Source: DYMC01 sp035406705 (lineage in GTDB: Bacteria; Verrucomicrobiota; Lentisphaeria; Victivallales; GWF2-50-93). From it: a stretch of 64,000 nt of DNA. A program made the position numbers and the translations under genes. The notes under the pieces are model-generated. The model made no database searches and was not told where the DNA came from. It saw only the letters and a list, made by a program, of their open reading frames with translations. Below are positions 56,157-64,000 of this stretch, one piece after another; positions within the stretch are counted from its first letter, which is position 1; every line of letters begins with the position of its first letter. The stretch lies in the NCBI GenBank assembly GCA_964426675.1, contig CAYRRM010000011.1, positions 12,049 through 76,048 on the forward strand, read 5' to 3'.

Positions 56157-56230
56157 TTTTTGCTTTTTTACTTGAAACTTGTAGTCTTCCTGCTATAATT
56201 ATCGCCCATTTTCATGCTTCTGGCTTCTTT

Positions 56231-56306
56231 GTCCCCATCGTCTAGAGGCCTAGGACACCAGGTTTTCATCCTGGTAACCGGGGTTCGAATCCCCGTGGGG
56301 ACGCCA
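56231..56306 (+). tRNA. tRNA-Glu (TTC)
   Basis: Complete cloverleaf of 76 nt with encoded CCA: acceptor GTCCCCA/TGGGGAC, discriminator G, anticodon arm CCAGG-TTTTCAT-CCTGG with anticodon TTC, T arm CGGGG-TTCGAAT-CCCCG. Open frames across it are spurious. Confidence 0.96.
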
Positions 56307-56524
56307 ATCTGCTCTTTTTTTTTATTTTGCAATTATATTTTATCCAGCCAGGTTCCTGTTGGGCTTATTGAAATTTTCATTTTTTCTAATTCTACCAGGA
56401 TAATTTTTAGTTTTTGTAGCGTAGAAAATAGAAGTTACTTTTCTATATGCTAAGTTTGGGATTTTGAACACGATATACAGGATTGTAAAAAGCAGAGAGA
56501 CTGTAAAATTTCTTCTTGATATTT

Positions 56525-57502
56525 TTATTCCCATAATCCGTAAATTTTTTTGCCACAAGAGGGGCATTTAGAATTTGTTATGTCATTTTTTTCTGTTGAA
56601 AATACTGCTCTTGTCACAAGAAGCCTGCCGCAGGAAGGACAAAGCGTATTCTGTCCTTTCTCACTTACGAGATTTCCTATATACACAAAAGCAAGGCCTT
56701 CATCTTTTGCAATATCATAAGCTTTTTCGAGGAGCTTTTGTGGTGTGTGGGGGAGATTTTTCATTTTGTATTGAGGAAAAAATTTCAGAAAATGCAATGG
56801 GATTTCGGTACCGAGATTTGACTTTACCCATTTAACAAGCTCTCGTATTTGATTGTCTTTATCGTTTAATCCTGGTATGATGAGATTTGTGACTTCAAGA
56901 ATGGTGTCAGATTCAGCAGTACAAACTATTGCATCAAGAACGGGTCTTAATGTGGCACCACAAATTTTTCTATAAAAATCATTGCTCATTGCTTTAAGAT
57001 TTATATTTGCAGCATCTATGAAAGGCAATAATTCTTTTAGTGGTTTTTTATTTATGTAGCCTGCTGTGATGAGTAGATTTTTTAATCCTTTTTCTTTTGC
57101 GATTTTCGCAGTTTCAAAAGTGTATTCGTATGATACTACCGGTTCTGAATACGTGTAAGCAATTGATGGCACTTTATATTTTAAAGCAGATTCTACTACA
57201 CTTTCAGGTGGAAGAGCATATGCGGAGCTGTCTTCTGGATTGCATTGAGATATTTCCCAGTTCTGGCAATTCAGGCAATGCAAATTACAACCTACTGTCC
57301 CAATAGAAAAAGCCTTTGTTCCTGGGAGAAAATGATATAATGGTTTTTTTTCTATCGGATCGGTATGAACAGCTGATGGAAAACCGAAAGTTGTTGCAGT
57401 GAGTTTACCGTCAATATTTATGCGAATTCGGCAGTCTCCACTTTCTCCATTGTCGAGTTCACATTCTTTAGGGCATAATGAGCATTTTACTATTGCAGAC
57501 AT
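56525..57502 (-). CDS. amrS: AmmeMemoRadiSam-system radical SAM protein AmrS
   Basis: 325 residues. N-terminal Cys motif (VKCSLCPKECELDNGESGDC), radical SAM CxxxCxxC (GCNLHCLNCQNWEISQCNP), and family blocks AYTYSEPVVSYEYTFE, NINLKAMSNDFYRKICG, LEVTNLIIPGLND and PLHFLKFFPQYKM. The C-terminal zinc ribbon has two CPSCG pairs. AmrS belongs with MEMO and AMMECR1 proteins; its exact substrate is not established to my knowledge. Its partners are not in the window. Palindrome at 57098. Confidence 0.88.
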   Translation of the reverse strand: MSAIVKCSLCPKECELDNGESGDCRIRINIDGKLTATTFGFPSAVHTDPIEKKPLYHFLPGTKAFSIGTVGCNLHCLNCQNWEISQCNPEDSSAYALPPESVVESALKYKVPSIAYTYSEPVVSYEYTFETAKIAKEKGLKNLLITAGYINKKPLKELLPFIDAANINLKAMSNDFYRKICGATLRPVLDAIVCTAESDTILEVTNLIIPGLNDKDNQIRELVKWVKSNLGTEIPLHFLKFFPQYKMKNLPHTPQKLLEKAYDIAKDEGLAFVYIGNLVSEKGQNTLCPSCGRLLVTRAVFSTEKNDITNSKCPSCGKKIYGLWE

Positions 57503-57503
57503 A

Positions 57504-58475
57504 TTATTTTAATTCTGATTTTTTTAGAATCGTCAGAAAAATAATTGTTGTTGCGAAAATCGCAAAATACCCCATAATCCCCGGAATTAGCATTGAAAAC
57601 CCCATAGATTCAAGTTGATAATCAGGGAAAAGACTTGTGTACTGTTGTATTTCTGAAAAGAATGTTTTGATGTCTGAAGTATAAAGAGGACTTTCTTTGA
57701 ATGATGTTTTAGCTAAAGCCCATTCAAGACCATCAGGGTTTTCTGAAGAAAATGATGAAAGAATTCCGGCGGATAAGATTCCAGCTATAATTAGAAAAAG
57801 AATTAAATTTATATATTTTTTTCTCCCTTTTATAGGATTAGAAGTTTGAAGTGTTAAATTTTCCGCTGGGAGAAGAATATAGATTAATATTGCTGTTATG
57901 AATCCTTCTGCAATTCCTATCGCAAAATGTATTGGCAACATAAGGGAAAGAAATTTACTAAAAGACAGTGGTGTTATGAATGAAAAAAAAGTTTCAAGAA
58001 CGACAGAAAAAGCCCCAAGTTGAATAGCTATAATGGAAGAAATAAGAGTAAGAAAAAATTTTTTAACTTCATTTGTATCAGAATTAATAATAGAGGAAAA
58101 GAATGGATAAACAATAAACGATGGAATAAATGCAAGATTGAAAACATTACATCCTAACGCCATAATGCCACCGTCAGAGAATAAAAAACACTGAATTGCA
58201 AGTATAAGAGACATCACTATAAAGGAAACATGTGTTCCCAGTAATATTGCCAGCAACATTCCTCCGCAAAAATGCCCGCTTGAACCTGTACCAGGAATAG
58301 TAAAATTCAGCATTTGCATAGCAAAAACAAATCCAGCTAAAGCGGCAGTAAATGGTAAATTAATTTTTGCTTTGATTTTTGTAATTTTTGTCGCTGCATT
58401 GGAAAATGAAAATATGCTGAATAACCACATTGACGCACTTGTTTCGCCGGAAATTAGATGATCTGACATATGCAT
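57504..58475 (-). CDS. cbiM: CbiM-type metal ECF transporter component with PDGLE tail
   Basis: 323 residues, about seven membrane helices. The N terminus MHMSDHLIS matches the metal-binding M-H-x-x-D/E start of CbiM, and NFTIPGTGSSGHFCGGMLLA is a core CbiM motif. The C-terminal part has a NPDGLEWALAKT block (PDGLE/CbiN-like) and a final helix, so substrate-binding and accessory subunits are fused. It imports cobalt or nickel. CbiQ and the CbiO ATPase are not adjacent. The 140-base upstream gap is too short for a cobalamin riboswitch and shows none. Palindrome at 57552. Confidence 0.85.
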   Translation of the reverse strand: MHMSDHLISGETSASMWLFSIFSFSNAATKITKIKAKINLPFTAALAGFVFAMQMLNFTIPGTGSSGHFCGGMLLAILLGTHVSFIVMSLILAIQCFLFSDGGIMALGCNVFNLAFIPSFIVYPFFSSIINSDTNEVKKFFLTLISSIIAIQLGAFSVVLETFFSFITPLSFSKFLSLMLPIHFAIGIAEGFITAILIYILLPAENLTLQTSNPIKGRKKYINLILFLIIAGILSAGILSSFSSENPDGLEWALAKTSFKESPLYTSDIKTFFSEIQQYTSLFPDYQLESMGFSMLIPGIMGYFAIFATTIIFLTILKKSELK

Positions 58476-58615
58476 ATTATTATCTCCTATAAAATTTATA
58501 CTACGAAGTTAAACTAAAAAAAATGCTACTTTTAAATTCAGAATCAGGTATTATATTTTAAACCTTAATTTGCTTAAATCAAATTTCAAAAAGCCAAAGC
58601 CGGTGGGAACGTTTA

Positions 58616-61048
58616 ATGGAGATAGATCACGAGAAAATAGATTCTAATTTTAAGAAGGACCATAAAATTTTTCATTTCCGCTACGTTGTATATGTTATTG
58701 TAATTTTGCTCTTGCTGTTATCCTTAATTTCATATGATCCTTCAGATCAGGATATTTTAAGTGGGGGAGTAGATGCACCATTGAAGAATTGGATAGGACC
58801 ATTTGGAGCTTATTTTTCTGGTATTCTGATACTTTTATTTGGTTTAGCTTCTTATCCGATATTGATTTTACTGATAGTATCTACATTGAGACCATTTCTT
58901 TCTTCAATTCCACCTCGCAGGCATGGTTATTCTGGCGCATTAATTTCAGTTATTTTCGGTTTATTAGTTATTTTTGGGATGTTTCCTGCTGAGTTAAGTT
59001 CGCTTACAGAGTCTTTAGGAATTGGAACGACAGGCGATAATAAATTGTCCAGTTTATCTGGCGGTGTGATAGGTCAGTTTTTTGCGGCTCCTGAAGGTTC
59101 TGTTAGGCCCGGCATACTTTATGGTTTTATCGGTGCGGTAGGAACTTTTATAGTTGGTTCTGTTTTTTTACTGACGGGGCTTGTTTTTATCTGGTTTGCA
59201 GATTGGTATAATGTTTTAAAAAATTATCTTGATGAGAGAAGAAAAATTCTTGAAATTACAGGTGAAATCCCTTCTTCTCTTAGTGAAAAAAGAAAGAAGG
59301 AGCGTGAGGAAAAACTCAAGCAGATGCTGGATAACTATAAAGGAAATGATAAAGAGTCTGCATCTTTAACTGACAAAAAGTCTGAAACAGGAGAGCCTCT
59401 CGTAAAAGAGGAAGTTATAGAAAAGAATGAAACGGAAAAGAGCGTGGATAGAGTAGAAAGTAAAAAAGAAAATACGCCTTCCATAAACGCAATTTCTTCT
59501 GAAAAGAAACTTATAAAAGAAAAGAAAGCAGGAAAAACTATTCATTACGAATTACCTCCTCTGTCTTTGCTTGAAAAGGGGGCAAAGATAGAAGGGGAAA
59601 GTGGGGAAATTATAGAAGCGTCAAAAAGAGTAATAGAAGAGACTCTTCAACACTTTAACATTGAAGGGCAGGTTGTCGCAGTTGTTTCAGGTCCGAGAGT
59701 TACGCGTTATGAAATAATGCTTGCTCCCAACATTAATATAAATAAAATTACCGCGCTTCAGAGAAACTTTGCAATGCAACTTGAAGCTGAAAGTCTTCGT
59801 ATGCTTGCCCCAATTCCTGGAAAAAATACCATCGGCCTTGAAGTGCCTAATTCAACAGTTTCAACGATTACTTTGCGCTCAATTATGGAGACTGATGCCT
59901 GGCAAAGGAATAGAATGGAAATTCCTGTAATATTAGGTAGAGATGTTTCTGGAAAACCTGTAATAACTGACTTAGCTAAAACTCCACATATGCTGATTGC
60001 CGGAGCTACAGGCAGCGGAAAAAGTGTTTGCATGCATTCAATAATACTCAGTATGTTGTATAAGTTCAGCCCTTTTGAAATGAGATTTATACTTGTTGAC
60101 CCAAAAATGGTAGAATTTACGTGGTACAAACCATTGCCTCATCTAAATATCGAAGTAGTTAATGTTGTAAAAAATGTTCCACGTGCACTTCGTTGGGGAG
60201 TAAATGAAATGGAAAGAAGGTACAAGTTGTTTTCAGAATTGAAAGCAAGGAACTTACTTTCTTTTAATAGTCGAGATAGAACTAAAGATCCCGAAAGCGA
60301 TTCGGACGGAAATCCAATACCTGATGCGCTACCTTACATTGTAATTATCATAGATGAACTTGCCGATATAATGATGACAGAATATAAACAAGACGTTGAA
60401 ACTTCTATCGCGCGAATTGCTCAGAAGGGCAGGGCAGCCGGAATCCATATGATAATAGCAACCCAAACTCCGCGAACAACAATAATTACAGGAGCAATAA
60501 AAGCAAATATTCCTACCAGAATAGCCCTGCAGGTTTCTTCTCAAATTGATAGTCGCGTAATAATAGATGGACAGGGAGCGGAAAAACTATTAGGTAAGGG
60601 GGATATGCTATTTACACCACCGGGAAGCTCAAACCTTGAACGTGTACAGGGAACTTTTATCCAGGACCACGAAATAGAAAATGTTGTCAGATTCATTTCA
60701 AGTCAGGTAGAACAATCCTTCGATGAAAGCATACTTATGTCAGATGAAGATGAAGAAGGAGATATTAAAACAACAGGAAAACCTGAATTAGACGATATTA
60801 TAAAAAAATACCTTGCGGATTCAGATAATGAACTTCTAAAAAAAGCTCTTGAAACAATACTCCTTGATAAGAAGGTAAGTACAAGCTATATACAAAGAAG
60901 ATTGGGAATAGGTTATAACAAGGCTGCTGAACTCGTAGAAGAACTTGAAAGACGCGGAATTGTTGGACCTCCCGTTGGAGCAAGCGCAAAACGTGAAATA
61001 TTAATAGAAGGATATGAAGATATAAAGGCAAAAGAAGAAGAAGTTTAA
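58616..61048 (+). CDS. ftsK: DNA translocase FtsK/SpoIIIE
   Basis: 810 residues. Four N-terminal membrane helices (about 24-200), a charged linker (about 205-310), then alpha-beta motor: PHMLIAGATGSGKSVCMHS (Walker A 463-470), ILVDPKMVEFTWYKPLPHL, YIVIIIDELADIMM (Walker B), RAAGIHMIIATQTP. The C-terminal gamma winged helix (SYIQRRLGIGYNKAAELVEE, GIVGPPVGASAKRE) reads polar chromosome motifs in other bacteria. It pumps chromosomal DNA through the septum. GGTGGGA lies before the ATG. Confidence 0.94.
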   Translation: MEIDHEKIDSNFKKDHKIFHFRYVVYVIVILLLLLSLISYDPSDQDILSGGVDAPLKNWIGPFGAYFSGILILLFGLASYPILILLIVSTLRPFLSSIPPRRHGYSGALISVIFGLLVIFGMFPAELSSLTESLGIGTTGDNKLSSLSGGVIGQFFAAPEGSVRPGILYGFIGAVGTFIVGSVFLLTGLVFIWFADWYNVLKNYLDERRKILEITGEIPSSLSEKRKKEREEKLKQMLDNYKGNDKESASLTDKKSETGEPLVKEEVIEKNETEKSVDRVESKKENTPSINAISSEKKLIKEKKAGKTIHYELPPLSLLEKGAKIEGESGEIIEASKRVIEETLQHFNIEGQVVAVVSGPRVTRYEIMLAPNININKITALQRNFAMQLEAESLRMLAPIPGKNTIGLEVPNSTVSTITLRSIMETDAWQRNRMEIPVILGRDVSGKPVITDLAKTPHMLIAGATGSGKSVCMHSIILSMLYKFSPFEMRFILVDPKMVEFTWYKPLPHLNIEVVNVVKNVPRALRWGVNEMERRYKLFSELKARNLLSFNSRDRTKDPESDSDGNPIPDALPYIVIIIDELADIMMTEYKQDVETSIARIAQKGRAAGIHMIIATQTPRTTIITGAIKANIPTRIALQVSSQIDSRVIIDGQGAEKLLGKGDMLFTPPGSSNLERVQGTFIQDHEIENVVRFISSQVEQSFDESILMSDEDEEGDIKTTGKPELDDIIKKYLADSDNELLKKALETILLDKKVSTSYIQRRLGIGYNKAAELVEELERRGIVGPPVGASAKREILIEGYEDIKAKEEEV

Positions 61049-61068
61049 ATTATAAAACAGGAGCTCTT

Positions 61069-61797
61069 ATGCAAAGTCAATATATTTACAACAGAATTTT
61101 ATTGAAGATTAGTGGAGAAAAATTAAAAGCCAATGATAATGATTCTGTGCCTTATAATGCTGATGCAATAGGAAATCTTGTTTCGAGCATAGGAAATCTT
61201 TGTGATAATGGAGTGGAAGTAGCAATTGTTGTTGGTGGAGGAAATATCTGGCGCGGGGCTTTCGTATCAAAAAAATCAGGTTTTAATAGGGTAAATGCTG
61301 ATAACATAGGTATGCTTGCAACTGTATTAAATGCATTGTGTCTCAAAGAAGCTTTTAATTCTGCGGGGTTTTCATCAGTAGTATTTTCTGCTATTCCTAT
61401 AGAACCTTTTGTATTAAAGGCAGATCATGAACTGGCAAAAAAAGCTTTAGATGAAAATAAAATCGTTATATTCGCTGGTGGCACGGGAAATCCGTTTTTT
61501 ACAACTGATACTACAGCGGCTCTCAGAGCACTTGAAATTAATGCAGATATACTTTTGAAAGCAACTAAGGTAGATGGGATTTACAATAAAGACCCAAAAA
61601 TATTCTCAGATGCAATACGTTATGAAAAAATAAGTTACGAAGAGGCTTTAGAGAAGAAACTCGAGGTGATGGATTCAACAGCATTCTCAATGTGCCGTGA
61701 TAATTCACTCCCAATAGTAGTGTTTAATTTTTCAGATGCTGAGTCGCTTGAAAAAATTCTTCTCGGCGATTTCTCCTCAGCTACAATTGTAAACTGA
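61069..61797 (+). CDS. pyrH: UMP kinase PyrH
   Basis: 242 residues of the amino-acid-kinase fold. RILLKISGEKL, VAIVVGGGNIWRGAF, ADNIGMLATVLNALCL, FAGGTGNPFFTTDTTAALRA, KATKVDGIYNKDPK and EVMDSTAFSMCRDN are all typical. It converts UMP to UDP. CAGGAG 6 bases before ATG. Usual partners tsf and frr are not adjacent; ftsK lies 20 bases upstream. Confidence 0.94.
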   Translation: MQSQYIYNRILLKISGEKLKANDNDSVPYNADAIGNLVSSIGNLCDNGVEVAIVVGGGNIWRGAFVSKKSGFNRVNADNIGMLATVLNALCLKEAFNSAGFSSVVFSAIPIEPFVLKADHELAKKALDENKIVIFAGGTGNPFFTTDTTAALRALEINADILLKATKVDGIYNKDPKIFSDAIRYEKISYEEALEKKLEVMDSTAFSMCRDNSLPIVVFNFSDAESLEKILLGDFSSATIVN

Positions 61798-62137
61798 AAA
61801 TGAAACGTGAATTCTGCATTTCTAATTTGTATTTATGAGAAGTTTATATGTTATTTCGCAATCTCTTGATATTATCTGAAGGAGCCTAAAAATCAATCTT
61901 TGCAATTTTTACCAGAGTTTTGTGTAAATTTCATAGAGGCTTTACTAAAATAATCTACAAATTTTTTATTTATATTTTATCCGATTTCGGAAGAATTTAT
62001 GAAGATAAAAATTAAAGAAAATTGAAAAAAATATTTGCAGTTTTTTTTGGTAATAATATCTTAATAACATAATATTGGGAATGTTTAGGTCAAAGACAAA
62101 CTAAAATAGTAAAAAAATAAAACTCGTGGAGGTAATA
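61798..62137. other. Non-coding leader before the Tad pilus genes
   Basis: 340 AT-rich bases. A TTGCAG at 62035 with AT-rich sequence behind it may be part of a promoter, but I cannot define the -10 with confidence. No terminator for pyrH and no RNA fold stands out. Confidence 0.35.
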
Positions 62138-62299
62138 ATGTGGAATCATATTGGGGAAAGTGATGCTGAATTTCTGCTAATTGCAGTAATTGCTTTTTGT
62201 GCGGTCTTAATTTACTACAAGTTAGATACTCTTTGTCAAAAACTTGATAGATTATCTGACAAGTCTAACTCAACAGAAAAAGAAGAAAAAAAAGATTAA
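62138..62299 (+). CDS. Small membrane protein (53 aa) ahead of the pilins, unknown
   Basis: ATG at 62138 with a strong ribosome site (GTGGAGG, 6 bases before). It translates to MWNHIGESDAEFLLIA followed by a hydrophobic helix (about 11-27), a Cys-containing amphipathic part (KLDTLCQKLDRLS) and a Lys/Glu tail. One helix with a short coiled-coil-like tail suggests a small membrane accessory factor of the pilus. The next gene is 34 bases downstream. Confidence 0.6.
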   Translation: MWNHIGESDAEFLLIAVIAFCAVLIYYKLDTLCQKLDRLSDKSNSTEKEEKKD

Positions 62300-62333
62300 A
62301 ATAACAATTTAAAAAGATATTCGGAGGTAGATA

Positions 62334-62546
62334 ATGAAGATCAAAAGAAAATCAATTAAATCAGCAGCCACATTTATCGAGTATGCGATGTTAGCCGGAC
62401 TCATTGCAATTGTTGTTGCAATTGCAGCGTCTTTTTTTGGAAAGCAGGTGAAAAGTCTTTTTACTAGTGTAGGAGAAAAAACGCAAGGGGTAAGCTCACA
62501 AGTTCAAGGATCTACACTACAAGGCGATTTCTCTCAACCCCAATAA
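62334..62546 (+). CDS. flp: Flp/Fap-type pilin 1
   Basis: 70 residues, TCGGAGG before the ATG. A basic leader is followed by the Flp signature with the Glu-Tyr pair (ATFIEYAMLAGLIAIVVAIA) and a hydrophobic helix, then a short hydrophilic Ser/Gln-rich tail. Prepilin cleavage would be just before or within the SAATF region. It is the best canonical pilin of the three. Confidence 0.88.
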   Translation: MKIKRKSIKSAATFIEYAMLAGLIAIVVAIAASFFGKQVKSLFTSVGEKTQGVSSQVQGSTLQGDFSQPQ

Positions 62547-62574
62547 GATATTCGCTTCTAAATAAAAATGTAAT

Positions 62575-62781
62575 ATGAAAAAAGGAAGAAAAACAAAGCG
62601 ACTATTGCGAAAATTACTTGGGGAATCTGGTGCCAATTTCCTTGAATATGCAATGTTATGTGCTCTGATCGGAATTGCAGTTTCTATTGCAGTAGCAAGC
62701 TTTGGAAAACACTTAAAGGAGTTGTTCAATACACTTTCGGGGAAAGTTGAAGATGTCAATAATCAGATGAGCGGACAATAA
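62575..62781 (+). CDS. Flp/Fap-type pilin 2
   Basis: 68 residues. Leader rich in Lys/Arg, then SGANFLEYAMLCALIGIAVS with the conserved Glu-Tyr, a hydrophobic helix and an amphipathic tail (GKHLKELFNTLSGKVED). No strong ribosome site is visible at the ATG at 62575. Paralogue of pilin 1. Confidence 0.82.
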   Translation: MKKGRKTKRLLRKLLGESGANFLEYAMLCALIGIAVSIAVASFGKHLKELFNTLSGKVEDVNNQMSGQ

Positions 62782-62793
62782 ATTCGTTAAGAG

Positions 62794-62994
62794 ATGAAAT
62801 TTTTTAGAAAAACAAAAAGTTTTTACAAGAGAGTACATTCGGAAAGAGCCTCTGTTTTTCTTGAGTATACACTGCTTTTTGCTTTTGTTGCAGTTGTCGC
62901 TTTTGCCCCTCTATTACCTGGAGGTCCAGCATATGAAATTCTCCGAAAGGAACTTATGCTGAGAGTTTTTTTAATTAGCATGCCTCTCTTCTGA
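62794..62994 (+). CDS. Flp-like small pilin 3
   Basis: 66 residues, starting 12 bases after pilin 2. The motif is partly kept: SERASVFLEYTLLFAFVAVVAFA (the Glu-Tyr is conserved), then Pro/Gly-rich sequence (PLLPGGPAYEIL) and a second hydrophobic segment. The tail differs from the other two, so it may be a minor pilin or a diverging copy. Confidence 0.65.
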   Translation: MKFFRKTKSFYKRVHSERASVFLEYTLLFAFVAVVAFAPLLPGGPAYEILRKELMLRVFLISMPLF

Positions 62995-63053
62995 GATTTA
63001 AAGACTTTTATTTGATTTTCAAAAACAAAATATCTTTAAAATAAAAAGAAAAA

Positions 63054-63560
63054 ATGAGGGAAATTATATATATCCTTCTGGTGCCTCTTTTATCTATTTC
63101 GGCCTATACTGAAATTAGATTCCGAACTATTCCAAATTGGCTAACTATTGGAATATTGTTAGCTTCGTTTGTATCTTCCTTTTTAATAGGGGGGTCAATG
63201 ATGTTAAAATCATCTTTTCTTGGTTTTTTCTGGGGATTTATTGTTTTTCTACCGTTTTGTCTTGCTGGCGTTTTGGGAGGAGGAGATTTAAAACTTATGG
63301 GAGCAGTTGGTTCGATAGTTGCTTTTCCGACCATATTGTTGGTTTTATATTATACCGTACTTGCTGGTGGTCTTATGGCAATTGTTTATGCTATCTGGAA
63401 CGGTGTTTTTTTTTCAACATTATCGGATTTGTTTAAAATATTGATAGGTAGAAAAAAAACAAATCCAAAAGGTCTTAAGAAGGTTCCTGTTGTACCTTAT
63501 GGAATAGCGATTGGGCTTGGCACATTGTGGACACTTCTTCTGTCTTTAAATATTTTGTAA
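63054..63560 (+). CDS. cpaA: Prepilin peptidase, CpaA/TadV type
   Basis: 168 residues, six membrane helices. Second catalytic motif GGGDLKLMGAVGS with Asp 78. At the first site the family has Asp (D-x-R-x-x-x-I-P-N); here the sequence is TEIRFRTIPNWLT, with Glu 20. It lacks the large cytoplasmic Cys-domain of PilD, as expected for Tad systems. It would cleave leaders from the Flp pilins and TadE-type proteins. Confidence 0.85.
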   Translation: MREIIYILLVPLLSISAYTEIRFRTIPNWLTIGILLASFVSSFLIGGSMMLKSSFLGFFWGFIVFLPFCLAGVLGGGDLKLMGAVGSIVAFPTILLVLYYTVLAGGLMAIVYAIWNGVFFSTLSDLFKILIGRKKTNPKGLKKVPVVPYGIAIGLGTLWTLLLSLNIL

Positions 63561-63608
63561 TGAGAATAATACAATTTTTTTATTCTAAATGAAAGCATTT
63601 TTTATTGT

Positions 63609-64000
63609 ATGAAGTCTAAAGAGAAAAAAATTCGAAACTATATTTTTTCTAAAGTTTTTTCCGAAAGTGCTGCCGTTTACCTTGAATTTGCTCTTTCATT
63701 TCCTTTGCTTTTAGGATTTTCTCTTTTTATACTTGAAATGCTTATGTTCTGGGATGCGTCCGTTATGGCAAATCATGCAGCATTTACAATTTCAAGAATT
63801 GCCAAAGTACATTATTATCATGGTAGTAATAAAAATGAGGATAATCCATATCCTGCAGTGGAAATGGGAGGAATTGATATTCCAGCTGATAAGGCTATAC
63901 TTTCTTTTTTTATGATGCCTTGTACATTTTCATGGTTTGGGCCCCCCCAAAAGAAACTGCAGGTTGATTTCTATGATTATTTTAAAATTACCAAACCTCT
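63609..64000 (+). CDS. TadE-like minor pilin/assembly protein (3' end outside window)
   Basis: The frame is open from ATG 63609 to the window end (130 codons). N terminus: basic leader, then SAAVYLEFALSFPLLLGFSL, the TadE signature (Glu, Phe-Ala, Pro) with a hydrophobic helix, and SVMANHAAFTISRIAK, also usual in TadE. The rest is a hydrophilic, extracytoplasmic part rich in aromatics. A run of Cs at 63942-63948 occurs within it and encodes Gly-Pro-Pro. Confidence 0.75.
   Translation, partial: MKSKEKKIRNYIFSKVFSESAAVYLEFALSFPLLLGFSLFILEMLMFWDASVMANHAAFTISRIAKVHYYHGSNKNEDNPYPAVEMGGIDIPADKAILSFFMMPCTFSWFGPPQKKLQVDFYDYFKITKP

Noticed and set aside
56214..56453. 79-codon open frame over the tRNA-Glu
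   Set aside because: It runs through the complete tRNA-Glu and has no ribosome site, so it is spurious.
58476..58615. Cobalamin or nickel-cobalt riboswitch upstream of cbiM
   Set aside because: The divergent gap is only 140 bases and I find no family core motif; it is also too short for a cobalamin riboswitch.

Overview
The window is a gene-dense, AT-rich bacterial chromosome segment (roughly one third G+C by eye) with housekeeping genes, two pilus systems, two complete tRNA genes and no rRNA, CRISPR array, phage or recognisable insertion sequence. The best clue to the organism is 5.98-16.25 kb: a signal-peptide pilus-like protein, a PilM-like ATPase, two membrane-anchored pilus-like proteins and secretins, in the order of the Akkermansia Amuc_1102 to Amuc_1098 locus. 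With a GntR/LacI-type hybrid regulator and two membrane-anchored squalene-cyclase-like toroid proteins, this suggests the PVC superphylum, perhaps Lentisphaerota or a relative. That placement is inference.

Layout. 0-3.4 kb: the end of a giant DUF3857/transglutaminase-like protein, then tRNA-Pro. 3.6-5.9 kb: a small secreted protein, an orphan efflux adaptor and a convergent glycosyltransferase. 5.9-16.3 kb: the Amuc-type pilus operon, with a second secretin. 16.4-19.1 kb: a sugar-phosphate-type dehydrogenase and murF. 19.1-22.8 kb (minus): bacteriohemerythrin, an AlbA_2 protein and a MurU-AmgK-like fusion. 22.9-29.6 kb (plus): a membrane protein, a second hemerythrin, prmA, a uvrC interrupted by an in-frame TGA, a hybrid histidine kinase and rmuC. 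30.1-33.1 kb: an islet with a GntR regulator and two QueG-like iron-sulfur proteins, between long non-coding stretches. 33.9-40.8 kb (minus): a tightly overlapping operon gmk-coaC-ctp-plsY-gpsA-dnaG-ROK kinase. 40.9-41.9 kb: trmL and a small secreted coiled-coil protein with its own terminator. 42.3-46.0 kb: two almost identical 1.64 kb genes in tandem. 46.1-48.1 kb: nifU-nifS. 48.2-53.7 kb (minus): purL-lipA-histidine kinase. 53.7-56.3 kb: a DUF302 protein, miaA, a response regulator, an isochorismatase-like hydrolase and tRNA-Glu. 56.5-58.5 kb (minus): amrS and cbiM. 58.6-61.8 kb: ftsK and pyrH. 62.1-64 kb: the start of a Tad/Flp pilus locus, running off the window.

The most unusual signal is not a gene. 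A 13-bp interrupted palindrome, TGCGA-NNN-TCGCA, occurs 23 times exactly, always inside coding sequence, on genes of both strands and in all three codon phases. By rough composition it should occur about 0.02 times. It behaves like a highly iterated palindrome (compare cyanobacterial HIP1) or a dispersed protein-binding or uptake signal. Other points worth checking are the tandem duplicate whose coding parts are almost identical while their flanks have diverged, the nonsense codon in uvrC, the extra secretin, and a Tad prepilin peptidase with Glu in place of the first catalytic Asp.
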